Numbered from the stretch's first letter, positions 11,223 to 22,505 are shown. The stretch: DNA of 64,000 bases from Cryoendolithus antarcticus (GCA_002077065.1 NAJO01000011.1:16001-80000), one strand, 5' to 3'. A program made the numbers and translations. The notes: generated from the letters alone by a model not told the origin.

Positions 11223-14200
11223 CTACAACACCACAGCCCCAAATCCCACCCCAAGCATCGTAGCCATCCACGCCGCAATACCCCAGCTGCCGAATACCTG
11301 CGCACCCACCATCATCCCCGCGACTGCACCGCCACTCGAACTCGCAGCTCCACCTGATCCTGAGCCTGAGCCACTGCCACCGTTGCCCGACGAACCAGTG
11401 GCTGTTGCGTCCGGGCGGGCGTCAAGAGGTACGGCATCAGTGCCCGTAGCCGACCCGACAGTACTAGCCGCAGTCGAGACCTCAAACGTAGCCGTCCCAT
11501 TGACCGCCCGTGCAATGGAGTACGTCTGACTAGCCGTAGCAGTCTCAACACCACTTCCAACCGCACTAGCCACCCCACCCTCACCAGCAGGCACGGTGAC
11601 GATATCAGGGTTCGAAGTAGAATTCACCTGCGCCTGCGCGATGGAGACCTGCCCGTTATCGAGGTCGAAGACGACGTACATACTCCTCAAGATTGCGTCG
11701 CCTAAGGTCTGAAAGCCCTGGCCGGTGGCATGCTGCTCTTGAACGAGCAGGAAGGTGCAGGCTGGTGCGCCGGAGCTGTCGTAGGCGAGGGCTTCGTTGG
11801 TGCTGGCGTTGTAGACTGGCACGATGAATTCGCGGGCTGGGATTGTGACGTCAATTTCGCCGCCGAAGGTCAAAGTCACGGAGTCGCCGTTGGCACGGTT
11901 CGAGCAAGCGGTGTACCCATACTGGTCAATATACGTGAACGCGGATGCGATGTCACGGTAATGCGACGCCGGAATCGTCCATGCGGCACTACCGGTGTCC
12001 AACAGCACTGGAAGACTAGGATCATTGCGGCCAAAGGCTTCCACGCCTGTGCTACCGCCGGAAAAGATTGAAGAATTACGGCCACCGACATTCGCACTCA
12101 TGGCTGTGACGACGGAGACAAACTGAAAGACTTGGCCTGTCTGGTAGTCCGGAAGGAGGTTCAGTGTTGCGAGGTTGCCGGTGTACTTGCTCTTGTCGAT
12201 TCCGCCGAAGAGGATCGAGCCCGTAGCATCGCCTTCGTCATTCAGGTAGACGGAGTATAGGCGGGAGTTCGTCACGCCAGCCTCTTTCAACACTTCGGGC
12301 ATGTTCGGGTATTGGATCTGCGAGGCTTCATTTAAGCTGTAGCCGAGACCCATGAGTCCTACGGCGTAGCCGGTGGTGCTGTTGACTTCTTCGGCGAGAC
12401 CGAACTGCACGCCTTTGATAGCTACGTTGCCAATGCCGATAACGTCTTGCGCGAAGGGACCGACTGCAGTGCTGCCATCACCGAAGGAGGTGTTGAATGC
12501 AGGCGATGGGTCGACTTCTTGATAGGTGGAAGAGGTCTTCTTGTCAAACTCGCCTCCACGGCAGGAATACGGGCCTTCAATTTTGCAGGCCGGTGCAGTA
12601 GTTGCATCAAAGTACAGGTCACTGCTTCCGGTATCGAGGATTACGACCTGGTCTTGGGGAGGGGTGCCGGCGGTGACTGGGAAGTTGTTAGTATCGCGCA
12701 TCATGCTTGAAGTACAACCGCCAATGTGTATGCTATCCAAGTCTACCACACGATCGCCATCATCCCTGCAGAGTGTGGCTTGTCCGGCAAACAAGGATCG
12801 ACGTTCAGCTCCGATGGTCTAAAACAAGTTATTGCTCCAGATCGACGTGATAGAGGTAAAGCCCGTATCATCCCGGCTGCGAAGGTAGACCGCAGTGCTG
12901 CCACTCACACGAGAAGTCGGCAATGTTGGGAAGCTGTGGAAAGATCTCGTCGAGATGCACATTAGCCTTCCACTATGAGTGTGACTGCGGCGGCTTGCAG
13001 CTTTTTGAAAGTGCGAATGTCGAGAAGTCTGTAAGGGTATCCCACAAAGTGCAACAGTAAGCCACTCGCAATTTGCGAGTCCACACTCATCTTCTCGGCG
13101 TCAAGCACGAAAACCTCGTCATGCTGTCTTCGAGGGCGTGGTCCCAGCGCCGATGTTGAGATGTAAGCGGAATGTCATGGTCCTGAGTAGGAGGCCAGCA
13201 CTCAGCGCAGTGATAATTCGCTGGTGCCGCCCATGAGACCATTGAAATACCTCGGCACCGAAGCAGGAGTCGCAGAGCATGGGTTGTACAGTGGCAGGAA
13301 GATCGCAGATGCTCAGCGTCCTCAAAAGGCCTAGAGTGATGATTGTGCAGCTCCCACCCATATTGATCCGACTGGCTCAGTCACTTTCGGCGACCGTCTT
13401 CCTCGCTTCAAGCTCTTTAAGAGGCCGTCAGATAGACTTCCACCACACCTCCCTTTGATCGACTGCACCATGGTAGACAATGATGTCACTGAGCCCATTG
13501 CAACTATCTCCGAGTGGATCCGGTGTGATCTGGACCGGGCTTCGCTCGATGCTGGTGCGCTGATTTTGAGAATGACTGAGAAGCGATGCCATGAGTGGCT
13601 TGTCATGCAGGCGAACGTCTGGCTCTGGCAGATTAAGAATGGATGTAGAGCAAAGCACATCGGCGGAGGACCAACCTAGCCACAGGCCAGCTCGAGCCGT
13701 GAACCTTGCCAGGGATCCTCGTCACCGGATTCCCTGCTGGCGACTGTGGCAAGAAAGCCATGCGACAGGATTGTAAATGTGACAGATGCTCTTGTCACGC
13801 TCCCTGCCTCCCTCGCATTCAGACGCACGGCTGATGAGATCCTCGAAATCGTGCTCTGAGGCAGGCTCTCATGCTTGTACCAGTGTCGCACTCCACTGTC
13901 GCAGCCAGCCCGATCGGCGTTTGATCGCGTGCAAGATACCAGGACCGGTCAGGATACTCGGAGGGAGCCGCTTAGCCCCAGCTCCAGTCTATCCAGCCAT
14001 CTCGTCTGTCGTACCCCCGACAGATCTCCAACCCATTCTCATATAACAAAAAGCCAGCCGGGCGCTCATTCCATCAATGAAAGCAGACTTGTACGTACCA
14101 TTAGCATAATATGCCCCTCCATTACTCCAAGTCAACACATCATACACATTCGTCTCGACCGTCCCACCAGCCCTCTTCCTCAGCACCTCCGCATCCCTCG

Positions 14201-14414
14201 CCTCCAAGATTCCCTTGCCCACTGTTCCGAACTGCTCTTCAAACCATGCTTTGCCCTCTGGCGTAGGCTGGAAATGAGGTCGCTGCTGTGGGAGATCCCG
14301 GCGGCGGAGTTTGGCTGCTGAGGCGGAGGTGAGCTGGGAGTGCTTCGCTATGCTGATTTCCGGTAGCGCCGAAACCATGGAAGCCGCGAGGGAAGCGGCA
14401 AGAATGACACGCAT
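11223..14414 (-). CDS. Pepsin-like aspartic protease, secreted and GPI-anchored (yapsin/OPSB type), two exons
   Basis: Exon 1 is 14414-14099 and exon 2 is 12676-11223. The join is predicted from donor GTACGT at 14098 and an acceptor preceded by TACTAAC and TTCCCAG at 12677. It restores codon phase and reads GGAYYANVTAGTPPQ across the junction, the conserved strand before the first active site. The product is 589 residues. A signal peptide comes first (MRVILAASLAASMVSALPE), then a propeptide with KLRRRD- and RKR-type processing sites. The two catalytic motifs are DTGSS (Asp120) and DTGSA (Asp332). A Ser/Gly-rich stalk and a hydrophobic C-terminal tail suggest GPI attachment. Acting at the cell wall is inferred. 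The 1422-nt intron is extraordinary for a fungus. Without exon 1, the 3' frame alone lacks a signal peptide. Confidence 0.85.
13233..13679 (+). pseudogene. Possible gene remnant inside the protease intron, opposite strand
   Basis: Reading from the ATG at 13233 (MRPLKYLGTEAG) gives 33 codons, an in-frame TAG at 13332, then 115 further codons to a stop at 13677. The second part has protein-like composition, with segments such as VTFGDRLPRFKLFKRPSD and WLVMQANVWLWQ. No family is recognised. It may be a fragment of whatever expanded the intron, or chance. Confidence 0.2.
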
Positions 14415-15215
14415 GCTGTGCGAAAAATGCGAGTGTAATACGATGAGGGCCAAGGGTGATGGGTAGATGCTTGTCGCGTCTTAGCTGTGGGAAGTCGCGT
14501 CGCAATGTAGAAACAAGAAGTGAAGCTGTAGGAAGTGAGAACGATATACGAACGACGAGACGCGTAATTGTGTATTACTTTGTGCAGCACAACAGAACTT
14601 CGCCCCAGGCTTCCCCTGTACGTCTACTGTACATGGACTAGCAAGCTGAACGGCTCGCCCGGGGGATGGTGTGATGCTTTGGCCAGGCGCGTGGAAGGCC
14701 AAGCTTGCGGGATGACGCGGAGTGCAGAAAGCTTGGATCTGGGGCGGCTGTTCTTGGTGGCTCGCCGGGTCTGGACTTGTGCTCTTAAGCTCATGTATTC
14801 TGCGCTGCCAGTGTGGACATGCAGTACAGCTGTCGTCGAGAGCGTCTGTGGTTTCCCGATCTCTCATCGAATGTTGACAACAGAGCCCGGATTACCGGTG
14901 TAGGTTATAGACGCTCAAGCAAGAGCCTGTTCACCATGAGATCTGCCACTATAGAGGACTGCGGTAGCAAAAGGCTGTAGGCAACCGGAATGCAGTATGC
15001 TGTGTTTCGTTAGTGTTGGTGAAATGTCACTATGGTACAGAACTCCCTTCCTCCACCCAGGCTACAGCCTTACACACACTTTGGCCCCGACATCCAGCGG
15101 CTGCCTAGCATACCGTGGCTGGCTGCGTGCTGTGCTCGTCTCGCCAGCCAGCTGATCATCCAACGAATGTATCGGTAGCCTGAACTGCCTGCCCACGTTC
15201 CACTACCAGCGGCAT
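14415..15215. other. Intergenic region upstream of the aspartic protease
   Basis: Contains the protease promoter at its left end and the 3' flank of the minus-strand MFS gene at its right end. No supported gene. Confidence 0.45.
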
Positions 15216-17275
15216 CTACGAACTTCTCCTCCCCATCGGTTCGTACGGGAAAGCCGCAGCAATAGCAGCCATGACGATATACAGCGCTGCACAGATGAAG
15301 ATAGGCACAGGCGTCGCCGTATTCGCGCCACTGTTACAAAACGTCAGCCTCGCTTTCAACCCTCACGCATCACAAGTAGAACACTCACGCAGCCACCCCC
15401 GCACTCACAATCCCCATAACGCGATTCAACCCAATGCTCACCCCGTTGCCGGTCCCGCGATGAGCGCTCGGCAGCACCTCAGGCGTGTAGGCATAGAGCG
15501 TACCGTAGTAGATGTTCAGGCAGAAGCCAATTGCGCAGGTGAAACCCAGATTCTGGGCATTCGAGCGCACCTGGGTGTACGCGAAGAAAAACGCCATGGT
15601 GAGTATGGCGCCGATGATCTATTCCACACCGTTAGTATCGTCGTCCGAGACAAGGGTGATTTACCAGCGCTGCGACTCATTCGGCTGGAATCGGGAAACA
15701 CAGTCAGACTCACCATCGTCCCTCGCCTTCCCCAGAAGAACTTGCTCTTGCACATGTACCCGGCGAGAATCGGACTAGGAATACTAGCCAGATTGCTAAT
15801 TGCGTAGTTCCGCCACGTATCGCTCGTGCTCAGTCCACCAAGTGCAGCGCCACGAGTCGCAATGTAAGTCGGTAGAAAGACGTTGTATAGTGGGTACGCG
15901 AGACCGATGAGCAGCCTGTCACCATCGTCAGCGGAGGAAGGACGGAAAGCAAGAGGGAGAGACGCACCAAGAAGCCCAGATCAAGCAAGTAGAGAGCGCC
16001 ATCTTCCTCGTCGCGAACAGACCCTTCAAATGCATCCCGATCTCGCCGAAGGAGAAACGACTCTTTGCATGTGCAGTGACGCTGTCTCTCCGCCTATCGT
16101 TCCCCGTCACGGTCTGTCCACAAGCCGCCATGTCTTCCACTGTGAGACTACAAGGCCGGTTGTACTTCGTCGCGATCCACTGCAGCGTCTTGACAACCTC
16201 CTCGTCCTTCCCCTCGCCCACGAGGAACTTGGGCGTCTCTTTCAACTTGATCACCGTGAGCCGAGCGATGGACATAGCCAACACTAGCGCGCCGTTGGCG
16301 AACCAGACGTACCGCCAGCCCTTGTTGTTGCTCCAGTTGCATTCAATCCCCGTGCCTGGCGTGTCAGCTGTGCCGATTGGGTCGCCAGGGCAGGAGAAGT
16401 TGGGCAGGAATGCCCAGGCAAAGAGACCGGCTACTAGCTGCCCTAGTCCCCACCAGGCTGCCATAAGAGTCACAAGCCATTGATGCCGGCTAGGAAGGTA
16501 CTCCAAAAACACAGCCGTATCCAGCACCAGATTCCCGCCCGCCCCAAAAGCCGCCAACGCCACGAACGCAGCCAAGGCAATCCAGTTCGGCGCCGCGCCC
16601 GCCACTATACAAAACACAGCGCTGATGAAGAGCGAGACGTTGAAGGCGTATTTCCGGCCTATGATATCTGCGCCGAAGCCCCAGAAGATTGCACCGACCA
16701 GCATGCCGACGTAAACGGCGATTGTGAGGCCGTTTGCGAAGGAGGGGTGGAATTCCCAGCGCGCGTTTGTGGCGATTATGGATTGCACGAGGAGGATTTG
16801 GGAGTCGACCGCGTAGCTGTATTGTAGAAAGTGTCAGTGCGTATAATTCGTGTCGCTCGGTACCACTTCTGCGCTGTATGCCATCGGATTCGCCTAGTAT
16901 CTTTTGCTCTCCTTGCCCGACGTTCTGCAGCTTCGTGCCCTCCTACGCTACGGCCCTCATGTGTTTTCCTTCGTCTCATCCACATCGCATTCCGCCTCTC
17001 GCAGCCCAGACCACAAGGAACCTCAGTAAGACTCACCCAAACCCATTCAACACAAATAGCTTCGCCTGATAACCCGTAAACCCAATCTCATCGATCGCAT
17101 TGTTCACCAAATGCATCTTCGCATTCAGCACCGGGTCTACGCTCTCCAGGTCCAGCAAATCGCCTTTCTGCAGCGAGAGCTCATCGCTGTTGCGACGCAT
17201 TGCACCATGATTGGTCGGATGGAGGCCGGAGGGAAGACCTTTGTCGTCGGATTTGAAGCCGGTGGCTGTGGCCAT
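15216..17275 (-). CDS. MFS transporter, SV2/SVOP-like sugar-transporter superfamily, five exons
   Basis: Predicted exons are 17275-17037, 16816-15968, 15915-15714, 15618-15389 and 15330-15216. All joins use GTGAGT- or GTGCGT-type donors and AG acceptors and keep phase, giving 544 residues ending in PMGRRSS. The N-terminus (about 1-65) is hydrophilic, as in SV2-like carriers. Motif A after the second helix reads GADIIGRK. A long extracellular loop with Cys residues (PNFSCPGDP to IECNWS) follows helix 5 or 6, and a charged central loop separates the halves. The second half carries GRRGTM and YTPEVLPSAHRGTGNG, typical of metabolite:H+ symporters of this branch. Substrate is unknown. The first intron (220 nt) is longer than the others. 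An in-frame ATG at 17332 could give a longer N-terminus. Confidence 0.88.
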
Positions 17276-17599
17276 GCTTGCGGTGGGTGGGGTAGGTAGA
17301 GAGGGAGATGAGAGCAGTGGTGTGGGCGACAAAATGCGCCGCTATGCTATATTGTAGACCACGAAAAGAATGCACGCGACAGAGAGAGAACAGAATAGAA
17401 TAACAGGCGAGAGGAAGAAAAACAACTCCACCCACCTACCTTGTGCAGCACCATGTCACCCTCCCAAGCAACCTCTCGCACAACTTCGAGCGCGCCAATG
17501 GCCAGCCGCGCATAGCGGGCTTGTCACACACGTGCGTGTGGTGGAGGAGCCATAAGGAGCTAGCCCGATGACAGCATAGGGTGTTCGCTAGCTGCGACC

Positions 17600-17965
17600 T
17601 TATCTGAACTCTGCAGCTGCACTTGCTTGGCTTGGAGGGGTGTTTGGGCGCGGGGTTGCTGATGTTGTGGAATCATTGATGCGGATGGCCATTGTGAGGG
17701 GTCGCGAAAGTGTTTGCCAAAGCTCTAGATGCACACGTGGATTGACAGGCATTTCTGTCGTGTCGATGGACAAGCGCCAGTGGATGTCTCGGCGAAGAAC
17801 CTCGGGGCGAGATCCTTGGACTTCCCCGCTTTGGTGAAAGGTAGATTTCGCGAGTGTGGCACGTGGGCTTGGCGTTGTTGGACCGTAACGCGAGGGTACA
17901 TGTAGCGGCGCGATGTGGACGTGTGGGTTGATGTCGACGTTATCTCTCAGACGCGAAATTGGCAT
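17600..17965 (-). CDS. Small hypothetical ORF, weak
   Basis: 121-codon frame (begins MPISRLRDNVDINPH) with mildly protein-like composition (HLELWQTLSRPL) but no domain, signal peptide or paralog. It lies alone in a gene-poor stretch. It may be chance. Confidence 0.22.
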   Translation of the reverse strand: MPISRLRDNVDINPHVHIAPLHVPSRYGPTTPSPRATLAKSTFHQSGEVQGSRPEVLRRDIHWRLSIDTTEMPVNPRVHLELWQTLSRPLTMAIRINDSTTSATPRPNTPPSQASAAAEFR

Positions 17966-18120
17966 CCTGATGTCTTGACAAGTCGAGCTTGCAGGAAATG
18001 TGAGAGTGCTGCGTTTTGGCGGGACTCCAGGCAGAGGCTCTACCAGCCGACTTTGCCAGCCAAGCCGCGTTCTACAGCACTTAAGAGCCTCAGCAGCTTA
18101 GCCTGCGCGGTAGTGATGTG

Positions 18121-18206
18121 GGAGAGCGAAAGGTGGAAGAAGTGGAATGTTCGAAGATGTGATGGAGAGCGAAAGGTGGAAGAAGTGGAATGTTCGAAGA
18201 TGTGAT
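18121..18206. repeat. Perfect 43-bp tandem duplication
   Basis: Two identical adjacent 43-base copies (18121-18163 and 18164-18206), each starting GGAGAGCGAAAGG and ending GAAGATGTGAT, lie in noncoding DNA between the MFS and SLATT genes. Perfect identity indicates a recent duplication. Confidence 0.95.
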
Positions 18207-18799
18207 GGTGAACATCTATATGTATACTTCTGCTGTCACTAAACGATCACGATCTCAGGACTTCTTCACCAATTTGGGTAAGGCGTTTGCCTGAAAGACC
18301 CATTTGACCCAACTCTCGATCCACTGTGTGGTAAGGCGTCACCGTTTCGGTCCTAACACCGAGCCTGTGATTCTCGCTCTCGTGCTTCATCGTGAATAGC
18401 ACGTAGAAACCAAGGATGTCGGGTCTGGAGCCTTGTGCTGTTCACTGGTGATCATCTCGTTGCCACAGCACAGGGCTGATTTCAGGCTCGTCCAGCTGTC
18501 GATGGCACGTGCAATGGACGTCGAGGCGGAGCATATGAACATGGCGTCTGCACGCCAGGGTTGGTCCAGCGCCTTCTGCAGTCCCACGTGGAGAGTCGTG
18601 CACGTTTGAGTGATGTCGGTGTGCGTGATCGATTTCCGAAGACTCATCGGCGTTGTCCTAAGATCACAGTGCCCGATAAAATCCATGTTCAGGGATCGGA
18701 CCAATCTCGACTTGGCGCATCTGTAGCCGGTATCGAGCAAGTGAGAGCTTCTCCTGAATACTCGACGTAGGAAAACTTATGGCCTTGGGTATACAAAGC
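18207..18799. other. Intergenic region downstream of the SLATT gene
   Basis: A 117-codon minus-strand frame at 18387-18740 exists but has no recognisable feature and is not called. The rest (together with 17276-17599 and 17966-18120) shows no gene. Confidence 0.4.
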
Positions 18800-20023
18800 T
18801 CAGCCTCCCTTTGCACACTTCGGGTCCATACTGTCCTTCGGTGTGGCACCTCCAGTGCCCGGTGATCCAGGCACTTTTGCTCCGTCCTCGCTCTCTTCAA
18901 GTATCTTCTCAGTGTCTTGCTTTGCCTCTTTTTCTTTGCTGCCTCGATTCATCTCGCTCTCGGTGCGTGGGCGAATGGGTGGGCGTGCAGAGGTCGCTGG
19001 GCTCTCATCTGGGTCGGCTGGAGGCGCTGCGGGCGCGGGAGGTGCTGGAGGATCGGCTGGCTTGGGAGCAGCTGGGATGTCGGCTGATGGTGCTACACTT
19101 GAAGACGCAGGTGGTGCGGCGGACTTGTCTGGAGTTGCTGCGCCAGCTGCAGTGTTCGTAGCTTTCGCCGGCTCCGCACTCTTCGTCTCCTCTGCTGCCT
19201 CCGGTGCCTCATCACTCTTCACTGGCGCAGAGACCACAGGCTCAGGCGCAACCACATCCGCCACTTTCGTAGCCGGACTCTCATCCACAACCACCGGCGC
19301 CGCAGCTGGAGCAGGCTCCGCAGTTGTAGTCGGCGCAACCTTCCCCCTCAACCCAGTCTGCTTCCCATCCCCGCCAAACTGCCCCGCAGCATACATATCC
19401 GGATCGTTCATCGTGTTCGTCTTGACCGCTCTGTCGTATAGCCTCGTAAGCCGCGCAACTTCGCTCCGTACTGTTACCGCGTCGTCGGTATCTATCGCGT
19501 CGTAGCCGTGCACGCCTCTACTGATGCCGAGCCACATCACGGCGCTGTTCTCGATCTCGTCTACCACTCTGTCGAGGTCGTCGCGGAACATGCGTGCTCG
19601 CACGGGCTGGCCGCGGGCTTTGAGGAAGGCGATCAAGCCTGCTATTACGGTGTTGAGCGCGCCGAAGACGGTGATCAGCACACGGCTGCTGTCGCTCGCT
19701 CCAAGTCCTGTGAGGGCTGCACCGAGAACTACCTGGCTGAGCAGCATGCCATTAGTGATAGTCGCGGTGAAGAGGTATGTGCGGGATTGGTGCCGGCGGT
19801 GGTTCAAGGCGCGGGCGTAGAGAGATTGCGGATCGGGGGTGTGCTTTTTGGATCCTGGAGGTGCATTGAGAGGCCGGGCGCCAACGAGGTGGCAGAACTG
19901 GGTGTGTTGATCGCCCAGTGCTTCGGCCGGGGAGGAGGACTTGAGAAGAGGAGTGCGTTCGGAGGTGTTGCTATCTGGCCAGGGGAAAGACATGACGAAG
20001 GAGTGCGCTGGTGTGGAGAACAT
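18800..20023 (-). CDS. SLATT_fungal two-transmembrane protein with Ala/Pro/Ser-rich tail
   Basis: 407 codons from the first ATG; an ATG ten codons in (19993, MSFPWPDSN) is an equally good start. Counting from the second ATG, residues 55-70 form a basic helix (RALNHRRHQSR). Two adjacent transmembrane helices follow (about 73-98 and 104-126), separated by a short GASDSS turn. A soluble helical segment (KARGQPVRARMFRDDL to LYDRAVK) completes the SLATT domain. SLATT proteins are two-TM proteins that in bacteria act as effectors beside nucleotide-sensing defence modules; the fungal branch has no settled role. The last 200 residues are low-complexity Ala/Pro/Glu/Ser, ending in a charged KEKEAKQDTEK segment. 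The gene is divergent from the HET gene at 20880. Confidence 0.8.
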   Translation of the reverse strand: MFSTPAHSFVMSFPWPDSNTSERTPLLKSSSPAEALGDQHTQFCHLVGARPLNAPPGSKKHTPDPQSLYARALNHRRHQSRTYLFTATITNGMLLSQVVLGAALTGLGASDSSRVLITVFGALNTVIAGLIAFLKARGQPVRARMFRDDLDRVVDEIENSAVMWLGISRGVHGYDAIDTDDAVTVRSEVARLTRLYDRAVKTNTMNDPDMYAAGQFGGDGKQTGLRGKVAPTTTAEPAPAAAPVVVDESPATKVADVVAPEPVVSAPVKSDEAPEAAEETKSAEPAKATNTAAGAATPDKSAAPPASSSVAPSADIPAAPKPADPPAPPAPAAPPADPDESPATSARPPIRPRTESEMNRGSKEKEAKQDTEKILEESEDGAKVPGSPGTGGATPKDSMDPKCAKGG

Positions 20024-20879
20024 GAGAGGGAAAAAAGAACTTAGCTTGTGGTGTTGTGTTGATGGAGCTGAAGAGAGCTGAGGGCTATCACCGCCACGTG
20101 CTGCACGCCATATCGCAAGCGAGAGTGCCCGTTGCCGCTAGGCTGATACGCTCACATCGCCATGCTACGTATCGCGTTCAAGAATCGCCGTCTCTAGGTC
20201 TGGTCTCATCGGGTAGTACAAAGTCGAACAGTCGACGACAGTCATCACTTAACCAGACAGCACGAATTGGAGGAACAGAACGGGGCTTAGGATGGAAGAA
20301 AGGTCGGAGGATTCGCGAAGTTCTGGGTATGCTTGGCGTGGGAAGGCGGCTGTGCTTCCGCTCTAGCATTCCCACCAACATCTTCAGCACAACCCCGGCA
20401 GTACTGCACTTTGATGTCTACAACACAGCAGCGAGTCACTGTGGCCTTCATCTCTTGCCTACGCTCGTGGTCGCCATGATCGGCTCTGTCTCAAAAGCTG
20501 TTCCATTTCTCCAGGGAAGGACGCCACCATGCATCCCAAGCGCAGCGCCACCTTCACAGCCTCACCGAGTGCACCGTCAGTCATCATTTCTACTTTTCTC
20601 ACAAGTCAACTCACAGTGCTGCGAAGACTCTGACCTTGCGGATCTCATGAATCGATCGAGTGGCACAGAGCGAGCCGTTGATCAAAACGAGGCCTGCGAG
20701 GGCCTCACACTTAGCCTCGTCGTGAGGATACCGCCTGAAGGAGCGTTGTACTACCACAACACGTCGATGCTTGGATGATACAGCTGCTTGACACTATGTC
20801 GATCTGGGTCTCACATCAACACGCTATGACGAGATAATCCTGATACGAAACGGGGAGATGGTCCACGGAACCGCCCGCC
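20024..20879. other. Divergent promoter region between SLATT and HET genes
   Basis: 856 bases separate the two divergent starts. A 240-codon plus-strand frame (20056-20778) crosses it but has random-looking composition and no domain, so it is not called. Shared regulatory sites are possible; I cannot point to one. Confidence 0.4.
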
Positions 20880-22505
20880 ATGCGTCTCTTGAACATAGAC
20901 ACAATGAAGCTCGAAGAGTTTCTCGACCACCGACAAGTCAAGTATAGTATTCTATCGCACTGCTGGAGCCAAGACAGGACCGACCGCGAAGTTACCTACG
21001 ACGACTTCATTGCGGGCACCAACCTCGCGGGCCAGGGATGGAGGAAGATCGTGAATCTGTGTGAGATTTCACGAGAACGTGGGCTCACGTGGACGTGGAT
21101 TGACACGTGTTGCATTGATAAGTCCAGCAGCGCGGAGCTGACGGAAGCGATCAATTCGATGTGGAAGTGGTATAGCGGGGCTGTCGAGTGCTATGTCTTT
21201 CTTGACGATTGTGACCTCACGTTGCCTCTCCCGGAGGTCTGCGTGAAGCCGGAATTGAACTGGGCGACGGCTCAGTCTTACGAGATAGCCGAGCAGAGAT
21301 CTGAGTTCAAGGCAGAATGGCAACAGAGCGTGAGTCAAGCGATTTATGACAAGATCCAAGATTTCGCGAGCTGCAGATGGTTCGGGCGCGGCTGGACTTT
21401 GCAGGAACTACTCGCGCCTCGGGAGGTGCTTTTCTACAACAATCGATATTCACTACTCGGCACGAGATCGACCCTTTCACCGCTTGTCTCTCACGCGGCT
21501 GGAGTGGGTGCCTTGCACTTAGAGAGCTACAAGTACTATAAGCCGAGTGTGGCGCAGCGTATGGCCTGGGCGGCACGGCGCTCGACGACGAGAGAGGAAG
21601 ACCGGGCGTACTGTCTGTTTGGTCTCTTCGACGTCAACATGCCATTACTTTATGGTGAGGGCGCCAATGCCTTCAGACGGCTGCAGGAAGAGATCATCCA
21701 CAAATTTGATGACTTGTCGATTCTTGCATGGGGCGTGTCCGGTTCCGGAGATCATGACACCGAGCTTCTTCCAGAAGACGAGCCGATGCGACACGCCAGA
21801 TGCATCTTGGCTGCCAGTCCATCAGCCTTTCTGGGCAGCGAGCACATTGATGGCATCAAATCCTCGAGTTCGGACTTTAGCAGGTATTCCATGACAAATC
21901 GGGGCCTTGAGGTAGTGACACAGAGGGAGAGGATGGCGCCGACGGAAGAGGGACGCGTAATTGATCTGAGACTTTCTAACTCCCTCATCCTCCGCTTAGC
22001 GCATCAGGATGACCTGTGGTACCGCACGCGGCTATTCAGCCATTCTGACAGCAGTGCAGACACTAGCAGCAGTAGAGCGAACGACAATCCTTGGGATCTT
22101 TTGCGAGTCGCGCAACGATTCCGCAATGCAGAGTGGAAGAGCGGGTCAACTGCCATGTATACCCTATACATGGCCTGCCAAGAGCATCCCGATCATTCAC
22201 GATACGAGCTCGAGTTCAGATTGGAGGCCCTCAACCGCCGTCGGAAGGTTGCAGACCGCCCGACATTCGACCTCTACGTCCGCATGGAACACGTGAAGCG
22301 GCGGCAAGAGCTGCTGGATGGCTCCTTCGACGCCCTACTTAGCGTTGCGGGCCGAAGCCCTCCAGAACGTTTGGATCGCATGATAGACATGGGCGCGGGT
22401 TACGCATACCTAACCCAACGCGGTCGTGACGTAGACGACGGATTGCAGGACACGGATGCCGGACTGAAGAAACTGACACTCCGGCTAGAAGCATTAAGGC
22501 GTTGA
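20880..22505 (+). CDS. HET domain protein (heterokaryon incompatibility), intact
   Basis: Single-exon, 541 residues. It opens MRLLNIDTMKLEEF and continues through YSILSHCWS, TWIDTCCIDKSSSAEL and INSMWKWYSGA to FGRGWTLQELLAPREV. REEDRAYCLFGLFDVNMPLLYGEG and AFRRLQEEI follow. These are the ordered signature blocks of the HET domain (about 1-285). The segment DDLSILAWG with later ASPSAFLGS matches the region that commonly follows HET in this subfamily (DUF8212-like). The remaining 200 residues are a helical C-terminal region without NACHT, ankyrin or WD repeats. HET proteins trigger cell death on non-self fusion; the partner allele or activator is unknown. No frame break is seen, unlike the copy at 8262. 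Confidence 0.93.
   Translation: MRLLNIDTMKLEEFLDHRQVKYSILSHCWSQDRTDREVTYDDFIAGTNLAGQGWRKIVNLCEISRERGLTWTWIDTCCIDKSSSAELTEAINSMWKWYSGAVECYVFLDDCDLTLPLPEVCVKPELNWATAQSYEIAEQRSEFKAEWQQSVSQAIYDKIQDFASCRWFGRGWTLQELLAPREVLFYNNRYSLLGTRSTLSPLVSHAAGVGALHLESYKYYKPSVAQRMAWAARRSTTREEDRAYCLFGLFDVNMPLLYGEGANAFRRLQEEIIHKFDDLSILAWGVSGSGDHDTELLPEDEPMRHARCILAASPSAFLGSEHIDGIKSSSSDFSRYSMTNRGLEVVTQRERMAPTEEGRVIDLRLSNSLILRLAHQDDLWYRTRLFSHSDSSADTSSSRANDNPWDLLRVAQRFRNAEWKSGSTAMYTLYMACQEHPDHSRYELEFRLEALNRRRKVADRPTFDLYVRMEHVKRRQELLDGSFDALLSVAGRSPPERLDRMIDMGAGYAYLTQRGRDVDDGLQDTDAGLKKLTLRLEALRR

Noticed and set aside
11312..11584. Arg/Leu-rich minus frame under the protease C-terminus
   Set aside because: Shifted-frame shadow of the Ser/Gly-rich stalk.
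20056..20778. 240-codon plus-strand frame between the SLATT and HET genes
   Set aside because: Composition looks random, no domain or signal, and it fills the shared promoter of two well-supported divergent genes.
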